Shown here: positions 1 through 6,712 of the stretch, piece after piece
How positions within the stretch are numbered: position 1 is the stretch's first letter
How the letters are laid out: every line of letters starts with the position of its first letter
Origin: CAYJRR01 sp964372275 [NCBI: uncultured bacterium]
GTDB taxonomy: Bacteria; CAYJRR01
Assembly: GCA_964372275.1 (NCBI GenBank)
Contig: CAYJRR010000017.1
Span: 1-48,475 of the forward strand
Length of the DNA stretch: 48,475 bases
Direction of reading: 5' to 3'
Notes under the pieces: generated by a model
Database searches by the model: none
What the model was told of the DNA's origin: nothing
The model's input: only the letters and a program-made list of their open reading frames with translations
Position numbers and translations under genes: made by a program

Positions 1-468
1 GACGACGTTCGACGGCGAGACGTCGCGGTGGACCAGTTCCAGGCGGCGGCCGCGCTCGTCCTGCTTGCGATGCGCGTAGTCGAGTCCGCGCAGGATCTCC
101 GCCGCGATGTAGGCCGCGACCGCCGGCGGCGCCGTCTGCCCGCGATCGCGCGCGCGCCGGAGAACCGACCGGAGATCGCGCCCCGGGAGGTGCTCCATCA
201 CGATGTACGGCTCCTCGCCGACCGTCCCGACCTCGAAGACCGGGACGATGTTGCCGTGCACCAGGTGGAGCGAGAGCTCCGCCTCCGCGCGGAACCGCTC
301 GACGAACTCCGGATCCCCCGCGAACTGCGGCAGGATCCGCTTCACCACCACCGGCTTTCCGCCCCCGTCGATCGGCCGCGCCAACCAGACCTCCGCCATG
401 CCGCCGACGGCGAGCCGGCGCAGGAGGACGTAGCGCCCGAAGGGGAGATTTTCGGCGGGGGACGGCAC
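1..468 (-). CDS. Ser/Thr protein kinase, N-terminal part (3' end outside window)
   Basis: This is the start of an eukaryotic-like (Hanks-type) Ser/Thr kinase that runs off the left edge; 156 residues are visible. The glycine-rich ATP loop LAVGGMAEVW lies at residues 19-28, the ATP-anchoring lysine at about 43 (VVVKRIL), and the catalytic loop HRDVSPSN at 147-154 just before the edge. HRDVSPxN is the form typical of myxobacterial-type kinases (established knowledge). The GTG at 468 is chosen because an in-frame TGA lies only three codons upstream and the family normally starts 10-15 residues before the glycine loop. There is no clear Shine-Dalgarno sequence. The substrate is unknown, and any sensor or membrane part lies outside the window. 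It is transcribed away from the tRNA genes. Confidence 0.93.
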   Translation of the reverse strand, partial: MPSPAENLPFGRYVLLRRLAVGGMAEVWLARPIDGGGKPVVVKRILPQFAGDPEFVERFRAEAELSLHLVHGNIVPVFEVGTVGEEPYIVMEHLPGRDLRSVLRRARDRGQTAPPAVAAYIAAEILRGLDYAHRKQDERGRRLELVHRDVSPSNVV

Positions 469-495
469 CGTGGTTCAAGGATACCGCCGCCGGAG

Positions 496-560
496 GAATG
501 GATCCGAACCGATCGGTAGCGGTATCGGTGTCGGACTCCGATCCGATCCGACCCGAACCG
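496..560. repeat. CGGT/GATCCG-rich degenerate repeat tract
   Basis: This gene-free stretch between the kinase start and the tRNA-Lys promoter is made of short degenerate CGGTAxCGG and GATCCG words. The 13-mer GATCCGACCCGAA at 545-557 recurs at 47958-47970 between uppP and the last gene, again beside a CGGTATCCG-type stretch. It could be a dispersed intergenic repeat family or a composition-driven coincidence. Confidence 0.35.
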
Positions 561-586
561 TGGCGGCGTCCGCGAGGCGTGCGCGC

Positions 587-614
587 TTGACGACCCTCGA
601 CCCTCCGCTATGCT
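587..614 (+). promoter_or_regulatory. sigma70-type promoter of tRNA-Lys
   Basis: A -35 box TTGACG (587-592) and a -10 box TATGCT (609-614) are separated by 16 nt. The expected start of transcription is near 621, a few bases before the mature tRNA at 626. This is the best sigma70-like promoter in the window and probably drives tRNA-Lys, the tail repeats and perhaps tRNA-Glu. Confidence 0.75.
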
Positions 615-625
615 GCCTCGATCCC

Positions 626-701
626 GAGTCGGTAGCTCAGTTGGTAGAGCATGCGCCTTTTAAGCGCGTGGCCGCGGGTTCGAGTCCCGCCCGACTCACC
701 A
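626..701 (+). tRNA. tRNA-Lys(TTT)
   Basis: A complete cloverleaf is visible. The acceptor arms GAGTCGG and CCGACTC pair over 7 bp, the D-arm has the GCTCAGTTGGTAGAGC core, and the anticodon stem TGCGC/GCGCG encloses the loop CTTTTAA with anticodon TTT. The T-loop is GTTCGAGTC. The 3' CCA (699-701) is encoded in the DNA. A promoter lies just upstream. The 3' end of this gene is copied twice downstream as degenerate repeats. Confidence 0.98.
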
Positions 702-872
702 AGGGAGTGTCACTTCGGGGCGCCGGTGACGTCTGGTTCGAAGAACAGAGTCACTCGCCCCGGAGTCCGGCCCGACTCACCAAGTCGACCATCCTTGCGT
801 CGAAAGGCGTTCCTTCGAGGCGCCAGCGGCCTCGGTCGACGCGCGGAGCCACTCGCCCCGGCCCGACTCACC
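682..872 (+). repeat. tandem degenerate repeats carrying the tRNA-Lys 3' end
   Basis: The last part of tRNA-Lys plus downstream AAG (682-703) recurs at 763-784 with one mismatch over 22 nt (shared core GCCCGACTCACCAAG). A shorter copy of 13 nt, GGCCCGACTCACC, lies at 860-872. The spacers are related too: TTCGGGGCGCCGG at 714-726 matches TTCGAGGCGCCAG at 814-826, and CACTCGCCCCGG occurs at 752-763 and 850-861. This resembles the E. coli tyrT locus, whose downstream tandem repeats each carry the tRNA 3' end (rtT RNA). No coding frame is convincing here. Confidence 0.75.
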
Positions 873-940
873 GGCCTTCGGTCGTCGCCCGGTAGGAGTT
901 GCCTTTCTCCAGTCGCCCGTGTTTCATCGGCGCGCCTCTC

Positions 941-1016
941 GTCCCCATCGTCTAGAGGCCCAGGACGCGGCCCTTTCAAGGCTGCAACACGGGTTCGAAT
1001 CCCGTTGGGGACGCCA
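941..1016 (+). tRNA. tRNA-Glu(TTC)
   Basis: The gene closely follows the E. coli tRNA-Glu pattern. The acceptor arms are GTCCCC...GGGGAC, the D-arm contains CGTCTAGAGGCCCAGGAC, the anticodon stem CGGCC/GGCTG (one G-T pair) encloses CTTTCAA with anticodon TTC, and the T-arm is CGGGTTCGAATCCCG. CCA is encoded (1014-1016). It lies 239 nt after tRNA-Lys on the same strand with only a weak promoter candidate of its own, so co-transcription through the repeats is plausible. A convergent gene ends 2 nt beyond it. Confidence 0.98.
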
Positions 1017-1018
1017 CG

Positions 1019-1579
1019 TCATCCACCCGCGCGCAATGCGCGCGCGAGCGACATGTAGGGGGCGTTCTGGAGATCGTCGGCGATCGGCTCGTCGGCGAGC
1101 TCACCCAAGGTTCGGGTCTGGCCGTCGGGGATCCAGAAGCTCTCCCAGGGGGCGTTCCCTTCGCCGCGCGGGGTGGCGGTGAGGCGGCCGGGGATGGCGG
1201 CTTCGTAGACGCGCGCCTCCCCCTCGCCGGCGGCGTAGCCGACGGCGATCCGCGCCACGCCGTGCGCGCCGTCGTGGCGTTTGCGCCAGGCCGAGCCCTC
1301 CGGGTCCTCGAACGCCTGGCGGAACGAGGCGCCGGAGACGACGCCGTCCGCGAGCTCGATCGACAACGCCTCGGCGAAGACGGGGGCGCCCAAGACCTTG
1401 AACGCCTCCTGCGCGCGAAAGCGGGCGACGGCGCCGGGGCCGCCGCTGGGCGGGACCGGGAGGCGCGCCGTACGGCGTTCGATCTGGACCTCGGCCTCCT
1501 CCTCCAGGAGGCCGGCGATCTCCTCGAACTTCTCCTCGTTGGTGGTCAGGAAAAAGGCGTGCGGAGCGGGGGCGTTCAC
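1019..1579 (-). CDS. Ham1/ITPase-like protein, catalytic residues degenerate
   Basis: This 186-residue protein resembles the RdgB/Ham1 family, which hydrolyses non-canonical purine NTPs such as ITP and XTP. The N-terminal nucleotide-binding signature appears as TTNEEKFEEI at residues 12-21 (family S/TGNxxKxxE), and the C-terminal half has the family-like run PRGEGN...IPDGQTRTLGEL. The central acidic motif that carries the catalytic Asp (DDSGL in E. coli RdgB) reads AEALSIE here, and the C-terminal SHR motif is not recognisable. A divergent family member or an inactive homologue is therefore as likely as an active enzyme. The GTG at 1579 is chosen because longer forms would run into the divergent TfoX-like gene. 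It converges on tRNA-Glu. Confidence 0.6.
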   Translation of the reverse strand: MNAPAPHAFFLTTNEEKFEEIAGLLEEEAEVQIERRTARLPVPPSGGPGAVARFRAQEAFKVLGAPVFAEALSIELADGVVSGASFRQAFEDPEGSAWRKRHDGAHGVARIAVGYAAGEGEARVYEAAIPGRLTATPRGEGNAPWESFWIPDGQTRTLGELADEPIADDLQNAPYMSLARALRAGG

Positions 1580-1630
1580 GCCCGGAAGGAGATACTCTCC
1601 CGGACGGCATTGCAAGCCGGAGGTCGGTCG

Positions 1631-2056
1631 ATGGCGTACGACGAGAAGCTGGTCGAGAGGATCCGCAAGGCGTTCCCCGCCGGTTCCAAGGCGGTGGAGA
1701 AGAAGATGTTCGGCGGCGTCGCCTTCCTGCTCGACGGGAAGATGACGGTCGGCGTGCTCGGGGACGAGCTGATTGCGCGCGTCCCGCCGGAGGAGAACGA
1801 CGCCCTCGTGCGGCGGCCGCACGCGCGGCAGTTCGACTACACCGGCCGCCCGATGAAGGGTTGGATCTACATCGCCCCCGCGGGCTTGAAGACACCGGCA
1901 TCGCTCAAGGGATGGATCGAAACCGCGGTCGGCTTCGCGCGGGCGCTGCCGGCCAAGACGCCGAAGAAACGCCCACCGCCGAAACTTCCCGGCCGCCGCG
2001 CCCGCACGAGGGAATCGGTGGCCGCCCCCTCCGGGCGTCGCGTGGTACGGGACTAA
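1631..2056 (+). CDS. TfoX N-terminal domain protein
   Basis: This 141-residue protein has the single N-terminal domain of the TfoX/Sxy family. The hallmark KKMFGGVAFLLDGKM at about residues 23-37 is followed by the TGRPMKGWIYI strand-turn-strand. Full TfoX in Haemophilus and Vibrio activates competence genes, but stand-alone N-domain proteins of this size are widespread and their role is not established. The C-terminal tail (from about 105) is Lys/Arg/Pro-rich and probably disordered. The ATG is preceded by GGAGG with 7-nt spacing. It is divergent from the Ham1-like gene, with a GATACT hexamer in the shared 51-nt gap. Confidence 0.85.
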   Translation: MAYDEKLVERIRKAFPAGSKAVEKKMFGGVAFLLDGKMTVGVLGDELIARVPPEENDALVRRPHARQFDYTGRPMKGWIYIAPAGLKTPASLKGWIETAVGFARALPAKTPKKRPPPKLPGRRARTRESVAAPSGRRVVRD

Positions 2057-2553
2057 AAGCGTGAGTGACCGGTCGCGGACGTCCGGCGCAATCGTTCCGT
2101 CCCCGCAAGTCCGACTCGACCTTCCTGATTTCCAAGGTGAATCGGTGACCGTGTCCGGCCGGTCGCACCCTGGCGTCGGAGTTGCTCCCCTGACTCCTCG
2201 GAGGAGATCACGATGACCACGCGCACGCTCGTCACTAGACGGTCACTCCGAGCGGTCAGCCGACGTTCGGACGCACGTCTTCGAGGCGGGCCTGTCGGAC
2301 GCCTCAGGGTGCTGCTCTAACAAGTCGGTCTGCGGGGGCGCCCGCGCCGGAGCCACGGTCGGTGGATCGGTGGGGAGGCCGAGATGGCGAAGAATGCCCA
2401 CCTGGCCGTTTCGAAGGCAACCGGCGCGCCGGTCGGGGGAGGCGAGCCCCGGACGCACCGGCCTTCGACGCCCGGCGCGTCAGCGCTTCGTCCCGCACAT
2501 GGCGCGGAAGTGGGGTTCCCCGGAGCGTGGGCGGAAGCGCTACGATCGCGCCG
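2057..2553. other. 497-nt stretch without a secure gene
   Basis: Nothing conserved is recognised between the TfoX-like gene and the next exported protein. The stretch contains one strongly ribosome-binding-like sequence (GGAGGAG at 2200-2206) in front of a 35-codon frame, listed separately. It also has a TACGAT hexamer at 2541-2546 that may be the -10 element of the following gene. Frames that continue through it are Arg/Pro-rich and look like GC-driven openings. A decayed gene is possible. Confidence 0.5.
2213..2320 (+). CDS. possible 35-residue basic small protein or gene remnant
   Basis: An ATG stands 6 nt after the strong Shine-Dalgarno sequence GGAGGAG and opens a frame of 35 codons ending in TAA. 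The product would be very basic (it begins MTTRTLVTRRSLRAV) with no recognisable domain. The ribosome-binding site is better than that of most genes here, while the codons are unremarkable. It could be a genuine small protein, a leader, or the intact start of a gene that has since decayed. There is no homology evidence. Confidence 0.25.
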   Translation: MTTRTLVTRRSLRAVSRRSDARLRGGPVGRLRVLL

Positions 2554-3165
2554 GTGATCCGACTCCTCGCGCTGCTCGTCCTTGCGTCGCCGCCAATCGA
2601 CAATGCGGTTCTTCCCGCTGATGCCGATGCCGGAGCCGCTGGGGAGGAAATGACCTCTTCACGACCCCTCCAGCTGAAGCTCGATGCCGGATGGGCGTTC
2701 TTTCGGAAGACGGACGAGGATGAAGACCGCATTTTCAGCGGGCGGCTCCCGTACGAATTGAGCGCATACCTGGGCTTCCCACGGCGTCTGATGCCGCGAG
2801 CGACCCCGTTCTACGGCTTCGGTGTGAGTGCCTCGGTGATCGGCGCTCACTACTACCAACTATCGGTTGGCCCGACGGCGAACGTCGGATTCGTTTTCTC
2901 GGGCCGAGACGTGGGGTTCCTCGATTTGTCGGTCACACCCGTGTTGGGTCGGCGCCTCACCGAAGGAGCCGGGGGGCGTCCGACCCGGATCGCCGGGATC
3001 GGAGGCGGGGGCCGAATTGGTATCGGGGTGGCGCTTCCATACCTGTTCGCACTCCGTTGTCCTAATCACGTCGAGGTGCTCTACGAGCACTACGTCGACT
3101 CGGACTACGGACCGCGGAGATCGTGGATCGCTCGAATCGGCATTGGCGGGATCGGTCGGCCGTAG
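2554..3165 (+). CDS. exported protein of unknown function, possibly outer-membrane barrel
   Basis: The 203-residue product begins with a short hydrophobic signal ([14 protein letters not shown]). The mature part is rich in alternating polar and hydrophobic stretches with aromatic residues ([38 protein letters not shown]), as in small outer-membrane beta-barrels. No family is recognised and the barrel reading is inference. The GTG at 2554 places the signal peptide at the N-terminus; an upstream open extension of 64 codons is Arg/Gly-rich and lacks coding character. TACGAT ends 7 nt before the GTG and there is no Shine-Dalgarno sequence. It is followed at 14 nt by a small hairpin and then the IS630 remnant. 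Confidence 0.7.
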   Translation: MIRLLALLVLASPPIDNAVLPADADAGAAGEEMTSSRPLQLKLDAGWAFFRKTDEDEDRIFSGRLPYELSAYLGFPRRLMPRATPFYGFGVSASVIGAHYYQLSVGPTANVGFVFSGRDVGFLDLSVTPVLGRRLTEGAGGRPTRIAGIGGGGRIGIGVALPYLFALRCPNHVEVLYEHYVDSDYGPRRSWIARIGIGGIGRP

Positions 3166-3178
3166 GCGCCCCGCCGGC

Positions 3179-3199
3179 CGATCCGAAAAGAGCGGATCG
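3179..3199. terminator. small hairpin after the exported protein gene
   Basis: A perfect 7-bp stem, CGATCCG (3179-3185) and CGGATCG (3193-3199), encloses a 7-nt loop, starting 14 nt after the stop codon at 3165. No T-run follows, so this is at best a weak or Rho-assisted terminator. Confidence 0.3.
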
Positions 3200-3273
3200 C
3201 GCGCACCCCCACGCCCGGCTCCCCGAGCGTTCGTTTCACCGCCGTCGGACGTGTGATCTCCCCTCTCCCGGAG

Positions 3274-3349
3274 TCACCCCGCGACGCGATCCTTCGTCTC
3301 CGCGGCCAGCACCTCCACGGCCCAGAAATACACCGGCTCGGTCTTCCCC
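3274..3349 (-). pseudogene. orphan C-terminal coding fragment next to the IS left end
   Basis: Reading away from the IS on the minus strand, an open stretch of about 24 codons ends in TGA at 3276-3274. It has protein-like composition ([19 protein letters not shown]) and almost all codons end in G or C, like the real genes here. It has no plausible start and its upstream side abuts the IS boundary, so it looks like the 3' stump of a gene. The same reading frame lines up directly behind the LysR stop codon if the IS is removed. The family is not recognised. Confidence 0.4.
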
Positions 3350-4283
3350 TAGCGTCCTGTCCCAGAAAACAGCGATACAAATGGTCGGAAAATGGCGGCG
3401 TCGATTCGTCACCAACCGTCTGGACGGCCTTTTCGACGAGCCGCGGCCCGGTGCTCCCCGAACGATCTCCGATGCGGCCGTCGAGCGTGTGCTTACGCCC
3501 ACGCTCGAGAGCGTTCCCGAGGACGCAATGCATTGGTCGACGCGCTCCATGGCGAAGGCGTCGGGATTGAGCCGCAGCACCGTTCATCGTACTTGGCGCG
3601 CTTTCTCGCTCCACCCGCACCGGTCCGACACGTTCAAGCTGTCCAAGGATCCACTGTTCATCGAGAAGGTTCGCGACATCGTCGGCCTCTACCTGGACCC
3701 GCCGGACCGTGCGCTCGTTCTGTGCGTCGATGAGAAGAGCCAAATCCAGGCGCTCGACCGCAGCCAGCCGGTTCTTCCCATGCGGCCTGGCCAGATTGAG
3801 CGGAGAAGTCACGACTTCACTCGGCACGGAACGACCTCGCTCTTCGCCGCATTGGACGTGAAGGAAGGCCGCGTGATCGGCGAACTCCATCGGCGCCACC
3901 GCAGCATCGAATTCCGAAAGTTCCTGGAGACGATTGAAGCGAACGTTCCCGCCGACCTCGATCTCCACCTCGTCCTCGACAACTATGGAACGCACAAGAC
4001 TCCGTTGATCCGGCGATGGCTGAAGCGGCACCCACGCTTCAAACTGCACTTCACGCCGACCAGCGCCTCGTGGCTCAACCTGTTCGAGCGTTGGTTTGCG
4101 CTCCTCACGGAAAAACAGATCCGCCGAGGCGTTCACCGGAGCACGAGGGAACTCGAAGACGCGATCCGACGCTACCTGCGCCTCCACAACCACGATCCGA
4201 AGCCCTTCGTGTGGACGAAGACCGCCGACGAAATCCTCGCGAGCCTCGCCCGATTTTGTAATCGAATCTCTGGGAGGACACTA
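3350..4283 (+). mobile_element. decayed IS630-family insertion sequence
   Basis: The element is bounded on both sides by CTAG, the target of IS630, with the duplicated TA at 3350-3351 and 4282-4283. The left end (3350-3366) reads TAGCGTCCTGTCCCAGA. The reverse complement of the right end reads TAGTGTCCTCCCAGAG, so the two match as inverted repeats except for one substitution and a 2-nt gap. At about 930 bp it is shorter than the 1.1-1.2 kb usual for the family, the loss lying between the left end and the helix-turn-helix coding part. It carries only the transposase remnant. Confidence 0.9.
3360..4283 (+). pseudogene. IS630-family transposase, N-terminally truncated and lacking its stop
   Basis: The frame begins at the IS left end with [13 protein letters not shown], which corresponds to the end of the N-terminal DNA-binding region of the family; roughly the first 60 residues are missing. 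The DDE catalytic core is present: Asp in VLCVDEKS, Asp in [10 protein letters not shown] and Glu in [10 protein letters not shown]. The C-terminus reaches FCNRISG. In intact members this is followed by TGH and a TAG stop formed by the inverted repeat. A 2-nt deletion in the right repeat shifts the frame, so translation would continue to 4382 in antisense to the LysR gene. The copy is judged non-functional. Confidence 0.85.
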
Positions 4284-5177
4284 GCGCAGCGGATGGCGGC
4301 GCATCGTCGCGGCGAGCGAGGCGAAGAGGGTCCGCCGCGAATCGCCGGCGCGGAAGAAGAGCCGGAAGTGGTCGTGCAGTAGACGCACGCCGGGCAGGAT
4401 CGGTCGCAGCCGGCCGGCGCGCAGGTCGGGGGCGACCAGATAGGTCGGAAGGACGGCCACCCCCTCCCCTGCGAGGACGAGCGCCCGGATCGCGGCGATC
4501 GTTCCGAGCCGCAGCCGCCGGCCGAATGGCAGGCGGTCGCCGCCGCCGGGGGCGTCGCGCCAATAGGAGAAGAGCGGCAGGTCGGCGTCGACGTCGAGCA
4601 AGGTGTGCGCGCGTGCATCGGCCGGCCGCCGCAAGGGACGGAGGCGCAGAAGCGCGGGGCTCCCCACCAGGGCGTACGACTCGCGGTGGAGCGATTCGGC
4701 GGCGATCGCCGGGTCGGTGACGCGCATCGAGCCGACGGCGCAGTCGACCTCCTGCGTCCGCAGGCGGATCAGGAGGTCGGGACCGGAGCCGACGTAAAGA
4801 TGGACCGTCATCTCCGGGTGCGACCGGTGCAGCGACGGGAGCATCGGCACGATCCACGACATTCCCAACTCGTGGCGCGTCCCCAACGTGACCTCCGCAG
4901 GTAGCGGCGACGTCTCGCCGCGCGCGGCGCGGACGGCGAGCGCGACGGCGTCGAGCGCGGCATGGGCGTGCGGCAGGAGCGCCCTCCCCGGCTCGGTCAA
5001 CGCCATGCGGCGGGTGGTGCGCTCGAAGAGGCGCGACCCGACCTGCGCCTCGAGCTGGCGGACGCGCTGGCCGACGGCGGCCGGGGTGAGGGCGACGCGG
5101 CGGGCCGCGGCGCGGAAGCTCAGCGACCGCGCCGTCTCCACGAAGCAGCGAAGCGTCTCGATCGCCGGGAGATCCAC
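4281..5177 (-). CDS. LysR-family transcriptional regulator
   Basis: The 298-residue length is normal for the family. The N-terminal winged helix-turn-helix covers residues 1-60 ([20 protein letters not shown], then [20 protein letters not shown]), and a periplasmic-binding-protein-like effector domain follows from about 90 ([13 protein letters not shown]...). Target genes are unknown, but LysR regulators commonly control the divergent neighbour, here a lipoprotein gene at 5275. The start GTG is 6 nt behind a perfect TATAAT and has no Shine-Dalgarno sequence, so the mRNA may be leaderless. The stop codon TAG is part of the CTAG at which IS630 inserted; the target duplication preserved it, and the C-terminus looks complete. 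Confidence 0.93.
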   Translation of the reverse strand: MDLPAIETLRCFVETARSLSFRAAARRVALTPAAVGQRVRQLEAQVGSRLFERTTRRMALTEPGRALLPHAHAALDAVALAVRAARGETSPLPAEVTLGTRHELGMSWIVPMLPSLHRSHPEMTVHLYVGSGPDLLIRLRTQEVDCAVGSMRVTDPAIAAESLHRESYALVGSPALLRLRPLRRPADARAHTLLDVDADLPLFSYWRDAPGGGDRLPFGRRLRLGTIAAIRALVLAGEGVAVLPTYLVAPDLRAGRLRPILPGVRLLHDHFRLFFRAGDSRRTLFASLAATMRRHPLR

Positions 5178-5183
5178 GAGACG

Positions 5184-5189
5184 ATTATA
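5184..5189 (-). promoter_or_regulatory. TATAAT -10 element of the lysR gene
   Basis: A consensus TATAAT lies on the minus strand 6 nt upstream of the GTG start at 5177, inside an AT-rich island (5183-5240) that contrasts with the GC-rich surroundings. The spacing would put the transcription start at or within a base of the start codon. No good -35 box is seen. Confidence 0.6.
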
Positions 5190-5225
5190 AAGACCCCCTT
5201 TTGTATTTAGAAAAGATCAGATCGA

Positions 5226-5255
5226 TTCCGTATTTCATGCCGTCACCACTATCCT
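5226..5255 (+). promoter_or_regulatory. candidate promoter of the 5275 lipoprotein gene
   Basis: TTCCGT (5226-5231) and TATCCT (5250-5255) are 18 nt apart in the divergent intergenic region. The lysR promoter faces the other way from the same AT-rich island, the usual arrangement for a LysR-controlled divergent pair. The -35 match is weak. Confidence 0.4.
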
Positions 5256-5274
5256 GCGGAACGTGGAGGTGGAC

Positions 5275-6633
5275 ATGTCCCTGCGACGACGAACGCTGGC
5301 GATGGCGATGCTGCTCTCCGGATGCACGGCCCCAGGGGGCGATCGGCCCGAACCGACCCCGGAGGAGACACTCCCCCCACCCGGCTGCGACGGACAGGTG
5401 CTGCTGGAGCTCGACGGGGCGGAGCTGGTCCGATCGGGGGTCGACGGCGCGCGGCAGACCCTGTTCCGGCTCGGAGAGTCGGCCGGACTGCCGCCGGAGA
5501 GCGTCGTCCCTCTGCAGTGGATCCACCGCGGCCAGTCGATCGCGGCGCTCGCCTTCCTCTACGACGACCCGGGCCACCGCTACGAGCTCGTCCGTCTCGA
5601 CCTCGGCGGGGAGGTGATGTTCCACCGGATCTTTCAGGCGGAGTACAACCCCACCCTGCACCTCGCGGACGACGGATCGATGGCGCTGGCCGGCGAGGAG
5701 AGCCTGGCGGTGCGCCCCGACGGCGACACGGTCGAGCTCGGTCCGGTCCATCCCCTCGCCGCCCCGCACGGCGATCACCTTCTCGTCGCCGACACCCCGC
5801 CCTGGCAGGGGGCACTCCACCCCGGCTGGCTCGACCTCCACGACTTGACGCGCGAGCCGCTCGACGAGACGCCGATCGAGTTCCCGGAGTTCGTCGACCT
5901 GGGGAGCTCCGTGCTCTACGAAGCGACGGGCGATCGCCTGGTCGTCACGTCGCCGATGGTCACCCGTGCCTTCGAGCATCCGGACCTCGGTCCGACGGCC
6001 GTCGCGGTCGTCTTGGACGTGACCTCCGACCCGACCTTCGTGTTGCTGGCGTCGAGCGACGGCGACCGGCTGGAGCGACTCGATCTCTACGCGCAGCGTC
6101 TCGACCCGATCGCGCTCGACGACTCCTCGAACGCCTGGACCTTCGACGCGCGCTTGACGCCGACGGGATCGGTGCTCGCGACCTCCCTCCTCGGGGACGG
6201 CCGCCCGCAGCTCCGCCGGACCGACGACCTCGGACTCACCTGGCAGCCGGTCGGAACGCCGATGACCTCCCAGGACGATCTCGGTTTCATGGACCACCTG
6301 CTCCCGATCGCGCGGGGGGACCGCGTGATGGTGCTCCACCTCTCGCGCGGGTACGGCGATTTCCTGCAGGAGGTGCAGTTCGTCTCCCCCGACGCGTCGG
6401 TCCAATCGATCGCGGCCGGTGGACTCTACGTGAACGCCGACCTCGACCCGGGCGCCGCCGCGCTCGCCGGGGACGGCGCCTGCGCCGCCACCTGGATCCG
6501 GCGCGCGGATGGCACGACCGGCGACGCGGTGTTCGATCTCCATTGGATCGACACCGTCACCGCGGAGAGGACGGCCGTCCGTTCTTCCGACCGCGTCTCC
6601 CGCCTCCTCTTCGGCGAACGTCCGGTCCCGTAA
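5275..6633 (+). CDS. lipoprotein with beta-propeller-like repeats
   Basis: The 452-residue product has a lipoprotein signal ending in LLSGC (Cys 17) followed by a Pro/Glu/Thr linker (PEPTPEETLPPP). The mature part has recurring strand motifs ending in D-x-D or DG turns and one clear Asp-box, TDDLGLTWQP, as in sialidase/BNR propellers. No catalytic residues are recognised, so a binding or structural role is as likely as an enzymatic one. The ATG at 5275 is preferred over the GTG at 5263 because GGAGG sits 4 nt upstream and the shorter form gives a clean signal peptide. It is divergent from the LysR gene. Confidence 0.75.
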   Translation: MSLRRRTLAMAMLLSGCTAPGGDRPEPTPEETLPPPGCDGQVLLELDGAELVRSGVDGARQTLFRLGESAGLPPESVVPLQWIHRGQSIAALAFLYDDPGHRYELVRLDLGGEVMFHRIFQAEYNPTLHLADDGSMALAGEESLAVRPDGDTVELGPVHPLAAPHGDHLLVADTPPWQGALHPGWLDLHDLTREPLDETPIEFPEFVDLGSSVLYEATGDRLVVTSPMVTRAFEHPDLGPTAVAVVLDVTSDPTFVLLASSDGDRLERLDLYAQRLDPIALDDSSNAWTFDARLTPTGSVLATSLLGDGRPQLRRTDDLGLTWQPVGTPMTSQDDLGFMDHLLPIARGDRVMVLHLSRGYGDFLQEVQFVSPDASVQSIAAGGLYVNADLDPGAAALAGDGACAATWIRRADGTTGDAVFDLHWIDTVTAERTAVRSSDRVSRLLFGERPVP

Positions 6634-6699
6634 GGAACGTTCGCCGCAGGCGCCCCCGGGGCGCGGGTTCTGTCGCCCGCCGCCCTCGGGGAGTTGGGC

Positions 6700-6705
6700 T
6701 AGAGT
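6700..6705 (+). promoter_or_regulatory. TAGAGT -10 element before the pirin gene
   Basis: TAGAGT ends exactly 7 nt before the ATG at 6713 and the 7 nt between (GGCCCCC) contain no Shine-Dalgarno sequence. This fits leaderless transcription, a pattern seen before several genes of the window. Confidence 0.45.
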
Positions 6706-6712
6706 GGCCCCC

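Noticed and set aside
682-872. tRNA-Lys 3' repeats read as phage or island attachment sites
   Set aside because: The copies are only 80-100 nt apart with no integrase or cargo between them, so a tandem tail repeat fits better.
899-926. Separate promoter for tRNA-Glu (TTGCCT, 17 nt, TTTCAT)
   Set aside because: The -10 match is poor and co-transcription with tRNA-Lys is equally possible.
2362-2553. 64-codon upstream extension of the exported protein at 2554
   Set aside because: It is Arg/Gly-rich without coding character and would bury the signal peptide.
4284-4382. 33-codon extension of the transposase frame beyond the IS
   Set aside because: It is antisense to the lysR 3' end and exists only because the IS right repeat lost 2 nt; it is not a natural protein part.
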